Numbered from the stretch's first letter, positions 33,750 to 46,462 are shown. The stretch is 64,000 nt of DNA from Hepsetus odoe (GCA_017165825.1 CM029384.1:5038343-5102342), one strand, 5' to 3'. The notes: a model not told the origin generated them from the letters alone. Program-made: numbers and translations.

Positions 33750-35320
33750 AGTAGTACACTCTAATGAATATTGAAATCAGTGTTGCATCTATGAACATGG
33801 TGAACAGTTTTTTTGCATCTGAACACATTTCATGTCTGGATTAATGATCTGTTTATCTGTTGTTTCAGATTGAATTGTCTAAATATAAAAAGGGGAACGA
33901 AAGGAGCTGGGATTCCTTCCTGATGTGGCTGTGTGAGCGTGGATTGCACACATTGTTGCCTGCACTTCACTTATGGTGCTCTAATGCGGAAGATCTCAAT
34001 TATTCTATTCAGGCTCATTTTTAATCAACAACAGCTTGAATACTGAAATGATTTGGGCCAGCCTTAGCTGCGTTTTGATGCATGAAGGAAATGTTATTGG
34101 CAAAGACCGGCCTGTAAGCCAGGGAAGAAAAGTGTCCATGAATTTTGATGTCATTTAGAAATCAATGTTGAGATGATCCTTTGGACTCGGAGGGGAAGCC
34201 TGAGCTGCTCTCTGAGGATTTTCTCTGTGTGTAGGGCTTGTGGGATTAACGCTCAAAGCCTTTGGCTCTCTCTGCCATCCTCTAGTAACACTTAGCTACT
34301 TTTTAAAAGTCTGAAAGTTTAGCCAAACTCTGTTTTTATGCTGACAGTTTTCTGTGTTGATAAGATTATCTGCTTGTTCCTTTTCCCTTTGGCTGCCCTC
34401 TTATAAGTAAAGGCTTCCTGGCTTGGACATACTGTGGAACTGGTGCAGAATTGACTTGACGTCTTTAAAATTTCTTATTTGCAAACATGATTTTGCAAAG
34501 AACCGGATCTTTGATGTGTATACAACGCACTGAGCATCTTGAACGCTGCAGGTCGTATCGTTTTTTGGTCACACGCATGGATGTTTCAGCCAGGACTCCT
34601 GAGTGATCCTATCCAGCCTTGATCTGCACCATCTTTTTGGAAAATAAAACCATAATGATCAACTCAACTCGGAATGTCTTCTGGGATTATTTCTCCATAC
34701 TGCAAACCGTTCTTGCTGGAGCTGATATGGTTCTTTGCCACCACTAGTGATTTCTGTTCTGTTTTGTTCTGAATTGCATTGCACAAAGGAACATGAGATC
34801 CCATTCTCCTATAGCTCTATACTAATAAGGCAGAGCACCAAATAACAACCTAATCCTGTTTAGAGCCCAAAGGGATAAATAGTTCTATAAAAGCAAAAGT
34901 GGTTCTTCAGTGGCATCACTCCAAAAAGCCTTTTGGCTTCATTTCTAAAAGCATAGGGGAAGAAAATGATATTTTTTCATTTGACATAGAGTTTCTGCTG
35001 TGCGTTTGTAATCAAACACATTCAGGGGAGAGAGATGTGAAGGAGAGAGTGAGTGAGTGCAATGTAGTGCTACACCAGGGACCAGAGTCAGCAACTGAGT
35101 GACGTTTTTTATAAATGACCACATAGATGGCTGTGAGGTAAAATGGACTTCTGTGTGACGGTGGCAATGATGCGTTGGAAAACAGGGATGTGTTTGGGCC
35201 GAACCGATGAGAACATTTTAGTTTCTAAGGAACTGAAAAGGTTGATAACATATATAGTATATAATGCTGGCAGATAGGATTAAATATTTGGTCAGAAAAT
35301 AATGAAAGCTTTGCTGATTT
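33750..35320. other. Intronic sequence, no gene seen
   Basis: No repeat family or coding signal recognised. Confidence 0.5.
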
Positions 35321-35354
35321 ATGAGTTTTGAAAGGACAAACATGCATACATTCA

Positions 35355-35490
35355 ACCACGGACCCATCCATCCACACATCCACCGGTCCATCCACCAACC
35401 CACCCACCCACCCATCCATTCAACCATCCGTCCATCCATCCATCCATCCAACCATGCACCCATCCATTCATCCATCCATCAATCCAACCA
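35355..35490. repeat. (CATC)n / (CACC)n microsatellite
   Basis: An imperfect tetranucleotide array of CATCCATC and CACCCACC units. Confidence 0.92.
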
Positions 35491-35819
35491 GGGTCATGAA
35501 GGTTGCTGGAGCTCATCCCAGAGAGGCAAAAATGATTCTGTAAAACCAGCAGAAACCCAAAAAGGTCAAATTCAAAATACAAGCCTTAATGCACATCTCT
35601 GATTTTTCTTGCTCCGATCTGATCTTTGTATGTTGATGGCTAACATTACAGGCATATGTTCTAAACAATGAGCTCCCATAAATTACCTATCCAACTAAAG
35701 AATGACAAAGCCTGTTAAAACTGAAAGTTTATTTGCTTGCTTTGTCCAGACTGACTGGTCAAAACAAGACTTTCATTATTGCAACCAACTGTATAACTAC
35801 TATTAAAAACATCTGCACT

Positions 35820-36100
35820 GAGGTGGTTAGTGCTGTTGCCTTACAGTGAGAAGCTTCTGGGTTTGATTCCCAGCTGGGCATTAAGGGTCTTTTCTGGTTG
35901 GGATTGCATATTCCCTTGTTTCCATGGACTTCCTCCAGTTGCTCTGGTTTCTTCCCAGTCTAAAATGCATATCACATGTCCTAATAATGCTGGACTGCCC
36001 ATTTCTGTGTTACCTGCATGCTTTGCAATGGTGGCTTATCCAGAGAGTTTCTCCACCTTTTATCCTGTGAGCCTTGGATTTGGCTTCAGCCTCTGTTGCG
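35820..36100 (+). repeat. CTGTCCAGGGTG-family fish repeat, diverged
   Basis: It begins GTGGTTAGTGCTGTTGCCTT and ACAGTGAGAAGCTTCTGGG with GTTTGATTCCCAGC. The 3' part is weak. Confidence 0.6.
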
Positions 36101-37189
36101 CTCCTGATAATAACATAATCCAAACTGTGCACTTCTCATGTTTTCAGAATGGGAATAAGACAATAGATTGTGATTTCAGGCCATCTTGAACCACTTCATT
36201 AGCTATGGACAGGTGATGATGGTCAGCTTGAAAGTGCACAGTATAGTATAGTCCTTTGTTTTTTGCAAAACAAATATAACTCACTAAATTTCAGTATTAA
36301 ATCGGAGCAGATACCAATCAATCTGGCTGTATCGGGTTATCGTACGTGTGCACCTATGCAGAGGTCTGTATTTTGCATGCTCAGGCCAATGCATCCCCTT
36401 GAACATAATTACAAATGAGGATCATGTTTCATAAGTCATATTTAGTCAGAGTACACAGGGAGCAGCACTGGGCACAAAAGGAAGCGTGGGTGAATCTAGG
36501 CACAGAAGGACTACAAAAACAACACAGAGGGTGAAAATATAGCGTAGAGCAAATGATTGATAAGATAAGGAATAAGGAATAAGGCATATGTTTGTACAGT
36601 GAGAGCAAAACCAGCAATCAGTGTGTAAAGTGTACATATGTGGATCAGAGGGTGAATCCATGGGGAGAAAATATGAAGATGAATGGTAGGCTCCATGCAC
36701 GGCAAATTGTGTTTTTCCAGCTGCAACACACCTGACTCAGCTCATGAAAGGCTTTCAAATGAGTTACGAGTTGAATCAGCTGTGCTGGAGCAGGGAAAAT
36801 ACTAGGAATGAGCAGGGTAGTGGGGTCAGGCTACGCGGGCTCAGACAAAAGAGTCTGCTGTAGCAATGACATCCCAGAGATGATGACTTTACAGAAGACA
36901 GAGAAGCATACGTTTAATTTTGAGTATTGTAACGATTTATTACACATCGTTTTGGACCATTTCTGTTTGACCGCTATCGAAAACAAACCCTAACATGCAT
37001 TTAACAGTTTTTAATGCTGCAAATGATTTCTAGAAATGCGCTCAGGGATGTTTCTATGATGTTTCTTTTATGCACCAGTGGCAAGGGGTGCTGAATGGGA
37101 GCAGGTCTGCCTGATACAGCATTTTTGGGTCCTAGTGCTTTCTTTAGATCCCAGAATGTTCTGGTTCAACAAAAATCTCAATCTCAGCT

Positions 37190-37375
37190 TCAGTTCATCA
37201 CTACTTTTTGGCGTAGCATTGATGTTCCTACCTGGATGAAGAACCAAACCTTCAGTCTGAATGGTGGTGTTATCCACTGTGCTGTGTATTTCAGTGAGTT
37301 TCTAAACAATGGAAATGCTCACCTCTGTTGGGAGTACATGAAGCAACATTAATAGCTATAATTATGAGCTCTAAT
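37190..37375. repeat. Locally duplicated segment, copy A
   Basis: The run TTGGCGTAGCATTGATGTTC, AACCAAACCTTCAGTCTG, TTATCCACTGTGCTGT and AATAGCTATAATTATGA is repeated in the same order at 38345-38520. Probably a dispersed repeat of unknown family. Confidence 0.7.
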
Positions 37376-37887
37376 TCCAATGTAATCCTCATAAAAATAA
37401 TTATGGTTTGTAATTTATCAGCCTCGAAAATACCCGATGTTCTGCACTTCGTTAAGATTTTGGAATACATGTATTGGCAAATGGAAGTTTAACTGGTCTG
37501 TGTGTCTGTTGGGGTGTAATTAGGGCTCCGGCTGAGCTCTGCTGATCACACTGACGGCCAACATCAGTGCATGTCAAATTCTATTCAAATCAAAGTGACA
37601 GGCTTGTCTTATTCCTGCATTGCTCAAAACGCCATCTCCATTAAGCCAAGCACATGTGCTCAAAGGGCATCTTCATTCAACAGCCATCTTCTCAAATGTG
37701 CCTCACCATTTACAACATTGGCAGGCTGTTTTGTAGAAGCATTTGGGGGTTAATATCACTTATTACTATATTGAACGCTGTCTGTCTTTTCTGTGGCTCA
37801 GACGAGATGGGGCTTATGGAACCAGGATGAACACTATACTGCTAAAACCTTGTCTTACGGGAATAAATATAAACATACTTTGTATTT

Positions 37888-38025
37888 AGAGTGGTTAGTC
37901 AAGAGGGTCTTGGGTTCGATTCCCAGACGGTGTAGTCGAGGTCCTTCCCGAATGGAGTCTCTGGTTTCCTCACAGTGTCAAAAGACCTGCATGTCAGGTG
38001 GATTGGAGAAGCTAAATTGCCCCCA

Positions 38026-38085
<60 letters not shown>

Positions 38086-38185
38086 GCATGCCCTATGATG
38101 CACTAGCAAACTGTCCAGGGTGTTTCCCCGCCTTCCTTCCTTCGGATAGACTCCAGCACCACCCATGACCCCAATCAGGAAAAAT
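37888..38185 (+). repeat. CTGTCCAGGGTG-family fish repeat with internal (GT)n
   Basis: GGGTTCGATTCCCAGACGG, GACCTGCATGTCAGGTGGAT and CTAAATTGCCCCCAAGG are followed by (GT)n at 38029-38087, then AACTGTCCAGGGTGTTTCCC and ATAGACTCCAGCACC. Confidence 0.75.
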
Positions 38186-38344
38186 GGCTAAGAACATTTT
38201 CAACATAATGAAATTATGTGTGTTTTTAAAGAAACAAACAAAAGTTACAATGCAGTTTCTCTTTAATTGCGAAGACCAGTGTCGATCAAAGTTATGCAAA
38301 TTATAAATCATGTACCTGTGTCATCCCTGATCCTCTGTATCACT

Positions 38345-38520
38345 CATTTTTGGTGTAGCAGTGATGCTCCTGCCTGGATAGCGAATCAAACCTTCAGTCT
38401 GTTTGTGAAGTAGGGATGTTATCCACTATGCTGTCCATTTTTAATTGAATCTCAACAGAATGGAAAAGCCCATCTCCTTATGTTTTTGCCTGTAATTGAT
38501 AGCTGTAATTGTGATCTTTT
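38345..38520. repeat. Locally duplicated segment, copy B
   Basis: Second copy of the 37190-37375 segment, about 1.1 kb downstream in the same orientation, with substitutions and indels. Confidence 0.7.
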
Positions 38521-38693
38521 AATAATAAAAATGTGATTTATATATAAATATTATAAATATTACAGAGTTATTATAAATATTATAAAATATGCATGTTCTA
38601 GCAAAGGGATCAACAAGTTGTTGTAATCAACCTGTCCACCTGTTTGATCCACACACTTTTGGAGGTGGTAGGGGAAGCGTATGACAGTATTTG

Positions 38694-38930
38694 AAAGTGA
38701 AAGTGACTATTCTTGTCATTGTGAAACAGCGCAACACGACACAACACAACACAATGAAATTCAACCTCTGCATTTCACCCAAACACACACGTGCAGCAAG
38801 TGGCAGCTATTTAAAGCCCCGGGGAGCAGTGACGGAGCCGGTACCTTGCTCAAGGGTACTGAGGAGCAACCTACTGGTGAGGGAATCGAACCCACAATCT
38901 TCCGATCCTGGGGCCGACTCCCTAACCACA
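38694..38930 (-). mobile_element. tRNA-derived SINE, reverse
   Basis: Reversed tail GAAAGTGAAAGTGACTATTC, (ACAAC)n stutter, core GGGGAGCAGTGACGG and reversed B box GGGAATCGAACCC. Confidence 0.9.
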
Positions 38931-38944
38931 AACACGTAAAAAAA

Positions 38945-39945
38945 TAAAAACTCACGCTCACTCACACATGAATTCAAGCTTTACATAATTAAACATCTTT
39001 GTGGTTTTGGCTCTTCGTTGGAGGACTTTAGATTTAAAATAAAACTTGAGGTTAAAGTGCAGACTTATTCATCTACATTATTTGAAGTCCTTTTTATATA
39101 TGATGCTGCATTTTTCAGGGTAATATAGGAATTAGCTCACTGGCTCAATCTGAACATGTGCATGGTTCTCCTCAGAGCAGTGTCCTTGGCTTTGGGAAGA
39201 AAACCTCTACCTAGATCAGCTATGAGATGTTGTGGCTTAAAACACTCAAGTGATTTAAATATGAAAAACTTTGTCCCTGCACCCTTTTACTTGGCAGTAT
39301 CAGATTATAAGTGATGGTGTAATAACATGTCGATTGCTGCAGGCTGGCAGGAGATCGATTGATATCATAAAATGTGCTTTTTCTCGCCTCTATCAAACCT
39401 ATTCCACGATGAATGAGAGCTTTTGTTATAGTAAGTGAAGAGAGCCGTGCGCGAGAGCTGTAAAGACAGGAACTTTAAGGCTTTTTCGCTTGCATGTGGC
39501 TTCTTTTTTTAATAGATGCCTTTACAAAATAAGGAAAGTGTCTCTAGAAAAGCTCGTCGTCAGGGTGAAAAGGAAAGAGCAGATGGGAGAGAGGGCAGGG
39601 TGGAGAGGAATGAGAAAAGAGAATGAAAAGACTTTGGTAGTTTTTTAGCCTGATTCCAGGATTGTGGGAAGTTGGGGTGTTTAATACTAAAATGAATTGG
39701 TGCTTGATGAAGACATGTGCTTATGAAGTCTATTTAAAGGGTAAAAAGTTTGAATTTTGAACACCTATGTGGACAAAAGTTTCAGTATTGTGATTATACC
39801 TACATGTTGCAATTGTGAAGCATTTACCCAAACAGCTTGTTTTCAGATTGTAGTTTTTGTGATGTCACAACATTAACATTCATTTCCTCATTTATTTCCT
39901 CCCATTAATGCTGAAGCTCTAAGGAGTATTTCAACACTGTGCTAC
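38945..39945. other. Intronic sequence, no gene seen
   Basis: A possible lone mariner-MITE end lies at 39767-39790. Nothing else. Confidence 0.5.
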
Positions 39946-39986
39946 CTTTTGAGTGAGCTGCAATACAGGCAACCAATCAGAAAAGT

Positions 39987-40390
39987 GTCTATCTACCTAT
40001 CTATCTATCTGTCTGTCTGTCTGTCTGTCTGTCCTCCTAACTCTATCTACCTATCTATCTGTCTGTCTGTCTGTCTGTCCGTCTATCCATTAAACTATCT
40101 ATCTGTCTGTCTGTCTGTCTGTCTGTCCTCCTAACTCTATCTACCTATCTATCTGTCTGTCTGTCTGTCCGTCTATCCATTAAACTCTATCTACCTATCT
40201 GTCTAGCTGTCTGTCTGTCTATCTGTCTACCTGTCTGTCCTCCTAACTCTATCTACCTATCTGTCTATCTGTCTGTCTATCCATTACACTCTGTCTATCT
40301 ATCTGTCTGTCTGTCTGTCAATCTATCTGTCTGTCTCTGTCTCTCTCTCTCCATCCATCCATCCACCCATCCACCCATCCATCCAGCCAT
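39987..40390. repeat. (TCTA/TCTG)n compound microsatellite
   Basis: Tetranucleotide TCTA and TCTG units form about five larger blocks separated by CCTAACTCTATCTACCTA or CCATTAAACT, so it is also a higher-order repeat. It ends in (CATC)n. Confidence 0.95.
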
Positions 40391-40394
40391 CTAG

Positions 40395-42030
40395 CTAGCT
40401 ATATTTCACTTGCACGGTATAAATTGAATTATATTAACCAGATATCAAAATGTATTTTAAGAGAATTTTTTTAGAAACTTTCTAATTGGGTTTTATGTTA
40501 TTGAGGCTGTGAGAAGCTTTTAAGTCACAAACAGCATGCCGTGATGGTCTATTAATTATGTTTTTGTCAGGTTACCCATCATGAGATTTGATTCATTTTA
40601 TTACAGTTCAATATTTTCTAACTTCTTTTGTACAGACTCAATGTAGACTCAACTTCAGCTTCATTATTATTCATTGAACTAAACTTTTCCCCTTCCTTCA
40701 AGGTATTTGAAGGTGGGAAACAATTTGAAAGCCGTTATATTACTGAAAAGAGATTCTGAAATTTTTGAATGATAGTGTAATCTCCCACCTGTCTCTCACA
40801 AAGCTCTGTCTGACTCTCTTAAAAGGCAAATCAAAAATATTGTGTTTTTGCTCTTGGCAGACTGCTGTCATGAATGGACTTTTTAACTGACAGGGAAAAC
40901 TCTATGCATGATCGAATCCTTCCCTAATTGTCTGCAGTGCCAGTCTCCCATAAATATCTCCAAATATCTGTATTTTTACTTCTTCTCCCAACTGCATCTC
41001 CAGATGCCTACAGCAGCTGTCCCCTCTTATGCACGTCTTCACTGCATCTGGTTATTCCTTTTTTACTGGTGCCTCTTAAAGGTGGATGGGTTCCCTTTGA
41101 GACTCCTGTGTTTTCGGCCGGTCCCTCTCTCGTACCAGGGCATGTTCCTTTTGGTAGTCATGCCCATGGTCTGCTGTGATCTGTGCTTGTAAAGTTACCT
41201 TGTGAGGACTATGCTCAAAAAACACCCTATGCACTGTCCATTCAGCTCTCCCAAGTGTCTTTTTTGTAGCAAGTGTTGCTAGTGTGGAGCTCTGAACTTT
41301 GGCTGAAATCCCATTCTGCATTATGAATTTAAGGTTGAGTTTAGAGTTGAGAGTTGCGACTGAAAGGCCTGCCCACACACTTTTACTAAACTCGCCCAAA
41401 CATGCAGTTTATGGTCACGGTAAATCACAAAACGTGCTTCTTTGTCATGCATATGCATTTGCAGGGAGGTGGATGGTTGTACAAAATAGTGGGTAGACAT
41501 GTGCATATTTTCAGAAATACTTTGTGTACATTTTCTGGATCGGATGCAGTTCCACAAACATGGTGATAAAAATGCTGCGATGCAGTGGTAAAGCGCATGC
41601 TCAGGATTCACACCGATGTGGAGCATTTTGGTGGGAAAAATCTTCAGATATTAACATCGCTATCTTTTTTGGTACTGTTGTTTTACTGCTGTTTGCTGCC
41701 GTTGTTTTAGCAAATTCAGACACATAGTGGTGCATTTATTGCTGTTAAACCACAGGACCTTTGGAATCCCAGGGCTAATATACTAATGCGCTGAGTAAGA
41801 CTGTGTTGCTGTAGCTTATCTATATAAGCAGGTAGGAAGTGATGGTGATAGTGTTCAGTCAGCTTGTGCACAACAAGAAAGAGGCAATCACAAGTCTCAC
41901 TCTTAGGACTTACAGCCTGACTTTAACCATTAAAGTGTTGTTTTAATCAAAAAGTTGAACATTAAACATAGTTTTAAAAAATTAAATAAGAGTAAGTATT
42001 TACCATTACCAGGTTGGACTTAAGTTCCAA
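40395..42030. other. Intronic sequence, no gene seen
   Basis: Open frames at 40908-41192 and 41076-41626 have no recognisable domain. Confidence 0.45.
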
Positions 42031-42035
42031 GCTTG

Positions 42036-42130
42036 AAGAGCATGTACCTCAGGGCAATCTACTGGTCTGGGATTCCAACCCATGACCTTTTGATACTTGG
42101 GCCTAATCTCTAACCACTAAGGCATCTCTA
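42036..42130 (-). mobile_element. tRNA-derived SINE head fragment, reverse
   Basis: ACCTCAGGGCAATCTACTGG, a reversed B box region and CTCTAACCACTAAGGC. The copy ends where the LINE below begins. Confidence 0.75.
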
Positions 42131-43190
42131 CCTCGGTGAAGAACAGGTTTCCATTTCTTTTGGTCCTTTGCATCTTCCTCTAGATCAACCACCTGCATGC
42201 CCTCTCTCACCACGTCCATAAACCTTCCTCTTTTCCTCTTTCCTGGCAGCTCCATCTTCAACATCCTCCTCCCAATATAATCTTTGTCTCTCCTTTGGAC
42301 ACGTCCAAACCAACACAACCTCGCTTCTCTAACTTTGTCTTCAAAATGTCCAACCTGAGCTGTCCCGCTAATATACTCATTTCTAATCTTGTCCATCCTT
42401 GTCACGCCCAACGAAGATCTCAGCATCTTTAACTCTGACACCTCCAGCTCCACCTCCTGTCTTTTCATGAGTGCCACCGTCTCCAACCCGTACAACATAG
42501 CTGATCTCACTACCATCTTTTAAACCTTCCCATTTACCCTTGCTGGTACTTGTCTGTTACAGATCACTCCAGCCACTCTTCCCCACCCATTCCAACCTAC
42601 CTGCACTCTCTTCTTCACCTCTCTTCCACACTTGCCATTACTCTGAACTGTTTATCCCAAGTATTTAAACTCCTTCACCTTTGCCACCTTTGTCATCCTA
42701 ACCACTCCACTTTCCTTCATTTTGTTCACACTCATGTCTTCTGCTTTGCCCTGCTTACTTTCATTCCTCTCCTCTCCAGAGCATATCTCCATCTCTCCAG
42801 GTTCTCCTCAAGCTGCTTCCTACACTCACTGCAGATCACAATATCATCAGCAAACATCATTGTCCACGGAGACTCCTGTCTAACCTTGTTCGTCAACCTG
42901 TCCATTACTATTGCAAACAAGAATGGGCTCAGCGCTGATCCTTGATGTAATCCAACCTCTACCTTAAATGCATCCATCACTCCCACTGCAGATCTCACCA
43001 CTGTCACACTGCCCTCATACATATCCTATACATATAACTACTTTCACATACTTCTCTGTAACACCTGACTTCCTCATACAAAACCACAACTCCTCTCAAG
43101 GCACCCTGTTATATGCTTTCTCCAAGTCCAAAAGGTTACGCTACAACTTAGTCACATATTCAGGAGTTCTGCTTAAGACTAAGAGCTAAA
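42120..43190 (-). pseudogene. RTE-like non-LTR retrotransposon, reverse transcriptase remnant
   Basis: The longest copy of this LINE here. Minus-strand translation of 43022-42732 gives the reverse transcriptase palm: GLHQGSALSPFLFAIVMDRL and the catalytic FADD box (MMFADDIVICSE). The segment 42516-42103 gives the C-terminal region: YGLETVAL, MLRSSLGVTRMDKIRNEYI, REARLCWFGRVQRRD, ELPGKRKRGRFMDVVREGM. The two lie in different frames with stops between. The endonuclease domain is missing because of 5' truncation. I assign it to the RTE clade from the tail motifs; another non-LTR clade is possible. Confidence 0.85.
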
Positions 43191-43194
43191 GGTG

Positions 43195-44250
43195 AAGATA
43201 ATAGAAATAAGATATTAACAGATTTGCAAGTTATATAAGTCCAACAATATCTGTCCTTTTAGCATGATGTTTTCATGCTTTTAAAAGGTCAATTATATTA
43301 TAAAGATATATATTTTTTTAAATAAAAAATTGTTGTTTTCTTTAGGTTTATTAGCTTCTTTGTGGCTTGGAGAGTTTGCTACTAAAGAATGCATTCATAA
43401 GGGAAGGATGCAAAGGTCATTTGAACATTAAAAAATGGAGAGGAGCCCTGAAAGAGTAAAGGAGAGCTAGGATGGAGAAGGGTAGTGAGGAGAGGAGGTG
43501 TGCAGAGATGAGAAGGGTACAGAAGACCATTAACTATCTTTCTCTGCCAAGAGACACCAGCTTTATCACCTTATGTATGTGTGCTTGTTCTCTGAATGTG
43601 TGAAACAGTTAGTGAGCCCCTGAGCTTGCTACCTGTATCAGCATAGCGTTAACAGCATAAATGTTTATGTAGCATTGCTGATTTATGGCCCTTTTTAAGG
43701 CCTAATGGGAATCGGGCCATGGTGCATTACAGACTGGCCCACTTTACAGCCGGCACAGAAGGTCTCTGGTCAAGGGTCTATTTTTAGCTGCCAGTATATC
43801 TCCACCGTCAATCAAATCAAGTAGGTTAATATTAGCTTGCTCTCTGACCATTTCTCCTGGCTCTCCACACACACCAGCGCTACATTAACCCGAAGAAATG
43901 TGAACATTTTGGAATCAAGTTTTTGCATGCTCTAGACCCAAGGCCTGATTTGTGCCTGAATGATCTGGATCATATCTGAACTCAAAGATCTCACATTAAT
44001 GTAAGTGATAATGTCTAAATGTATTTAATGCTAAAAGCACAATATTTCCTACAATCAATTGTGATTTGCCAAAAAAAACAACAGTTTGCTTTGAGAATTT
44101 AAGCACATCCACAGCACACATGTATAAAATAAGGCACATGCACAGAAAACTTGGGCTCAGCCCCTCTGACTGTAAAAGTGCAAACCAGCAGGTTATAAAT
44201 AACAAATGTTTTTACTGAGGAATGCAGAAGATCAAATAGTAGTGGATTTT
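43195..44250. other. Intronic sequence, no gene seen
   Basis: No repeat recognised. The segment 43690-43850 looks unique and compositionally balanced. Confidence 0.45.
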
Positions 44251-44254
44251 GCTA

Positions 44255-44505
44255 AAGTGAGAGATGGAGATATACCCTAGGGAGGAGATGAATGAAAGTC
44301 AGTGGGACTAAGACAGACTACAAGAGTATGTATGAAAGTGAGGACAGCAAAGCAGTTAGGAAGGAAGGGTTAGAGCTGGTGAAGGTGGAGGAGTTAAAAA
44401 ACTTTGGTCCAACAATTTAGAAGAAATTGGGAGTATGGAAGAGTCATGTTGAAAAGAGGATAGGCAGGTTCTCTATCATTTTAGGAATGATGTGATAGAT
44501 GGGTA
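44255..44505 (+). mobile_element. RTE-like LINE fragment
   Basis: GAGAGATGGAGATATACCCT and GGTGAAGGTGGAGGAGTTAA parallel the 16978-17100 copy. The extreme 3' end is absent. Confidence 0.65.
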
Positions 44506-44512
44506 CAACCAT

Positions 44513-44569
44513 CTATGAACCTGTGACCGCTTGGTCCGTAGATCTATAGGCAAGTAGCCTACCACTATA
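44513..44569 (-). mobile_element. AFC/HE1-like SINE head fragment, reverse
   Basis: GAACCTGTGACCGCTTGGTC and CAAGTAGCCTACCACTATAC match the head of the 20645-20875 copy. Confidence 0.5.
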
Positions 44570-44719
44570 CCGGTCCTGGAGTGCCAGTATCCTCCAGAGT
44601 TTAGTGAATTCCCTGCTTAAACACTCCTGAATCACTCACCTGATAGTTGTCAAGGTTAGTGAGTGTGTTTAGGCAGGGAATTCACCAAACTCTGCAGGAC
44701 ACTGGCCCTCCAGGACCGG
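44570..44719. mobile_element. Fold-back (palindromic) MITE
   Basis: The left arm begins CCGGTCCTGGAGTGCCAGTA and runs to about 44625. The right arm (about 44660-44719) is its reverse complement with about five mismatches over roughly 51 aligned bases. The flank AATTGCCCACCCCTGCAC resembles a hAT terminus. Confidence 0.75.
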
Positions 44720-44739
44720 AATTGCCCACCCCTGCACTA

Positions 44740-45590
44740 GACCATCACCACCCCCGTCTCTACTGCCTAAAAACAGTCCCTGACAGAGCTCATGTTCGTA
44801 ATGTCTGCTTATATTTTGTTGAGAATCCTTTTCCTTACACTGCCATCAGCATGAAAGTTTGCAAAAATACAGACAGAAGTGTGTATTTTGAATATCTACA
44901 GGTTAATAACGCTGCCACTTGGGAAATTAAGTGCAGGAAACTCTTCAGTGCGATCTTCAGCTGCCCTCTTCTTTTCAAAAAGCAGCTCTGAAGTTTTTAA
45001 CTGTGAAATGAACCTGCCCTTTAGCTAACTGTTAACATAACTTCACCGCAGAGGTGTGTGAACTGCTGGTTGCCATTCTTTCATTCCCTCCCCGGAGACA
45101 GTGACACGTCTAATACCATAAATTTAGTGTCTTCTTCTGAGATTCTTCTCTCTGTTGAGATTCAGTGGAAGTAGAGCGATCATCAGTAAGCGCAGCCAGT
45201 TAGACAACAACAATCCAGCATTTTACCTAAACTACAGGTGCTCAGAGGAAGAAATCTTTGGCTTTGCCTCCAGGTGGGCAGTCCTTAAAGGGTGTGATGT
45301 CATGTGAAATCTAGGAATAGTGCTGGTAAGTCACTTAGAGAGTCACTTTGATCTGAAATCACCACAGCATTGGTAGACCCTCCCATGGGATGTCTCATAA
45401 TGTTGACAGAAAGGGTCTCTTATTACTTGCTAAACTATGTTTGGAGCGCTTTGAGAGACCATTTGGTTTAAAAGGTTTAGAACTTGTTGTTGACAACTAG
45501 TTGAATAGAGTGGAGAAAGACTCCACTGCCTTGTAGATGAAAGGCTGCTGATTTGATGCTCTGTTCTTTGCGAGAAAACTCCTATAAGAA
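44740..45590. other. Intronic sequence, no gene seen
   Basis: No repeat or coding signal recognised; the 114-aa frame at 44647-44991 starts in the fold-back element and has no domain. Confidence 0.5.
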
Positions 45591-45596
45591 TTTAAT

Positions 45597-45813
45597 GGGG
45601 CAGTGGTGGCATAGAGATTAGGGACTAGGTTCCAGGATTGGTAGGTCATGGGTTTGAATCCCATACCAGTAGGTTGCCCTGAGGTACTCTTGAGCAAGGC
45701 CCCATCCCCATCACTGCTCCCTGGGCGCGTTAAATAGCTGCCCCCTGCTGTATTTGTTGAATGCATAGGCTGCTGTGTTTCACTCTGCGCTGTGCTGTGT
45801 TTCATAATGACTT
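45597..45813 (+). mobile_element. tRNA-derived SINE, full length
   Basis: GTGGTGGCATAGAGATTAGG, GGGTTTGAATCCCATACCAG and the full core are present; the tail is short. Confidence 0.9.
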
Positions 45814-46011
45814 CAAACTGAGTGAGACTCTTAGCATTCCATTTTCTTTTCCTCTATTTCATCCATTAAAATGTCTCTCTGGATGAAAGAGCTAAATGCT
45901 GCAATTGTGGAAAGAAAAGCAAGTCCTTCAAATAACCTGGGTTAGGGTGGAATGTGGTACTTATCAGCAAGACGTTTCTTGCTTTGGTTTGCTTCTCATT
46001 TCTCATCTCAT

Positions 46012-46060
46012 ATTTAAAGCACCCAGGGAGCAGTGATGGGGAAGGTACCTTACTCAAGGG
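46012..46060 (-). mobile_element. tRNA-derived SINE core fragment, reverse
   Basis: TTAAAGCACCCAGGGAGCAG and GGTACCTTACTCAAGGG form the inverted left arm of a hairpin with the next copy. Confidence 0.85.
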
Positions 46061-46243
46061 GGGGGTACCCTTGAGCAAGGTACCTTCCCCATCACTGTTC
46101 CCCGGGCGCTTTCATAGTTGGCCCCTGCTGCTCGGTGTTTGTGGGCATGGGTAAAATGCAGAGGTCCAATTTCATTGTGGTTCACTGTGTGCTGGGCTGT
46201 GACCTCGCAATGACAAGAATAGTCACTTTCATTTTCACTTCAC
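46061..46243 (+). mobile_element. tRNA-derived SINE, 5'-truncated, tail variant B
   Basis: It begins at GGGGGTACCCTTGAGCAAGG and ends at CACTTTCATTTTCACTTCAC. It lies head-to-head with the preceding fragment. Confidence 0.9.
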
Positions 46244-46400
46244 AGACTCCAGCAACTCAGGATAAGCGGTGAAGATAGTGAGTGAGCATGACAGAGATAA
46301 GACAGTCTGACAGGCATGACATAGTATTTTTCACCAACAAGGTGATTCTTCAGCAAAATATAAAGAAATGAGAATTGTGCACTGTACTGGAAATTCATCC

Positions 46401-46462
46401 AGGGGAAACGGATGATCCACTGTGGTGATCACTTAACGGGAGCAGCCGGAAGATGAAGAAGA
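46401..46462 (+). mobile_element. RTE-like LINE extreme 3' end
   Basis: GATCCACTGTGGTGATCACT and TAACGGGAGCAGCCGGAAGA. Confidence 0.7.
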
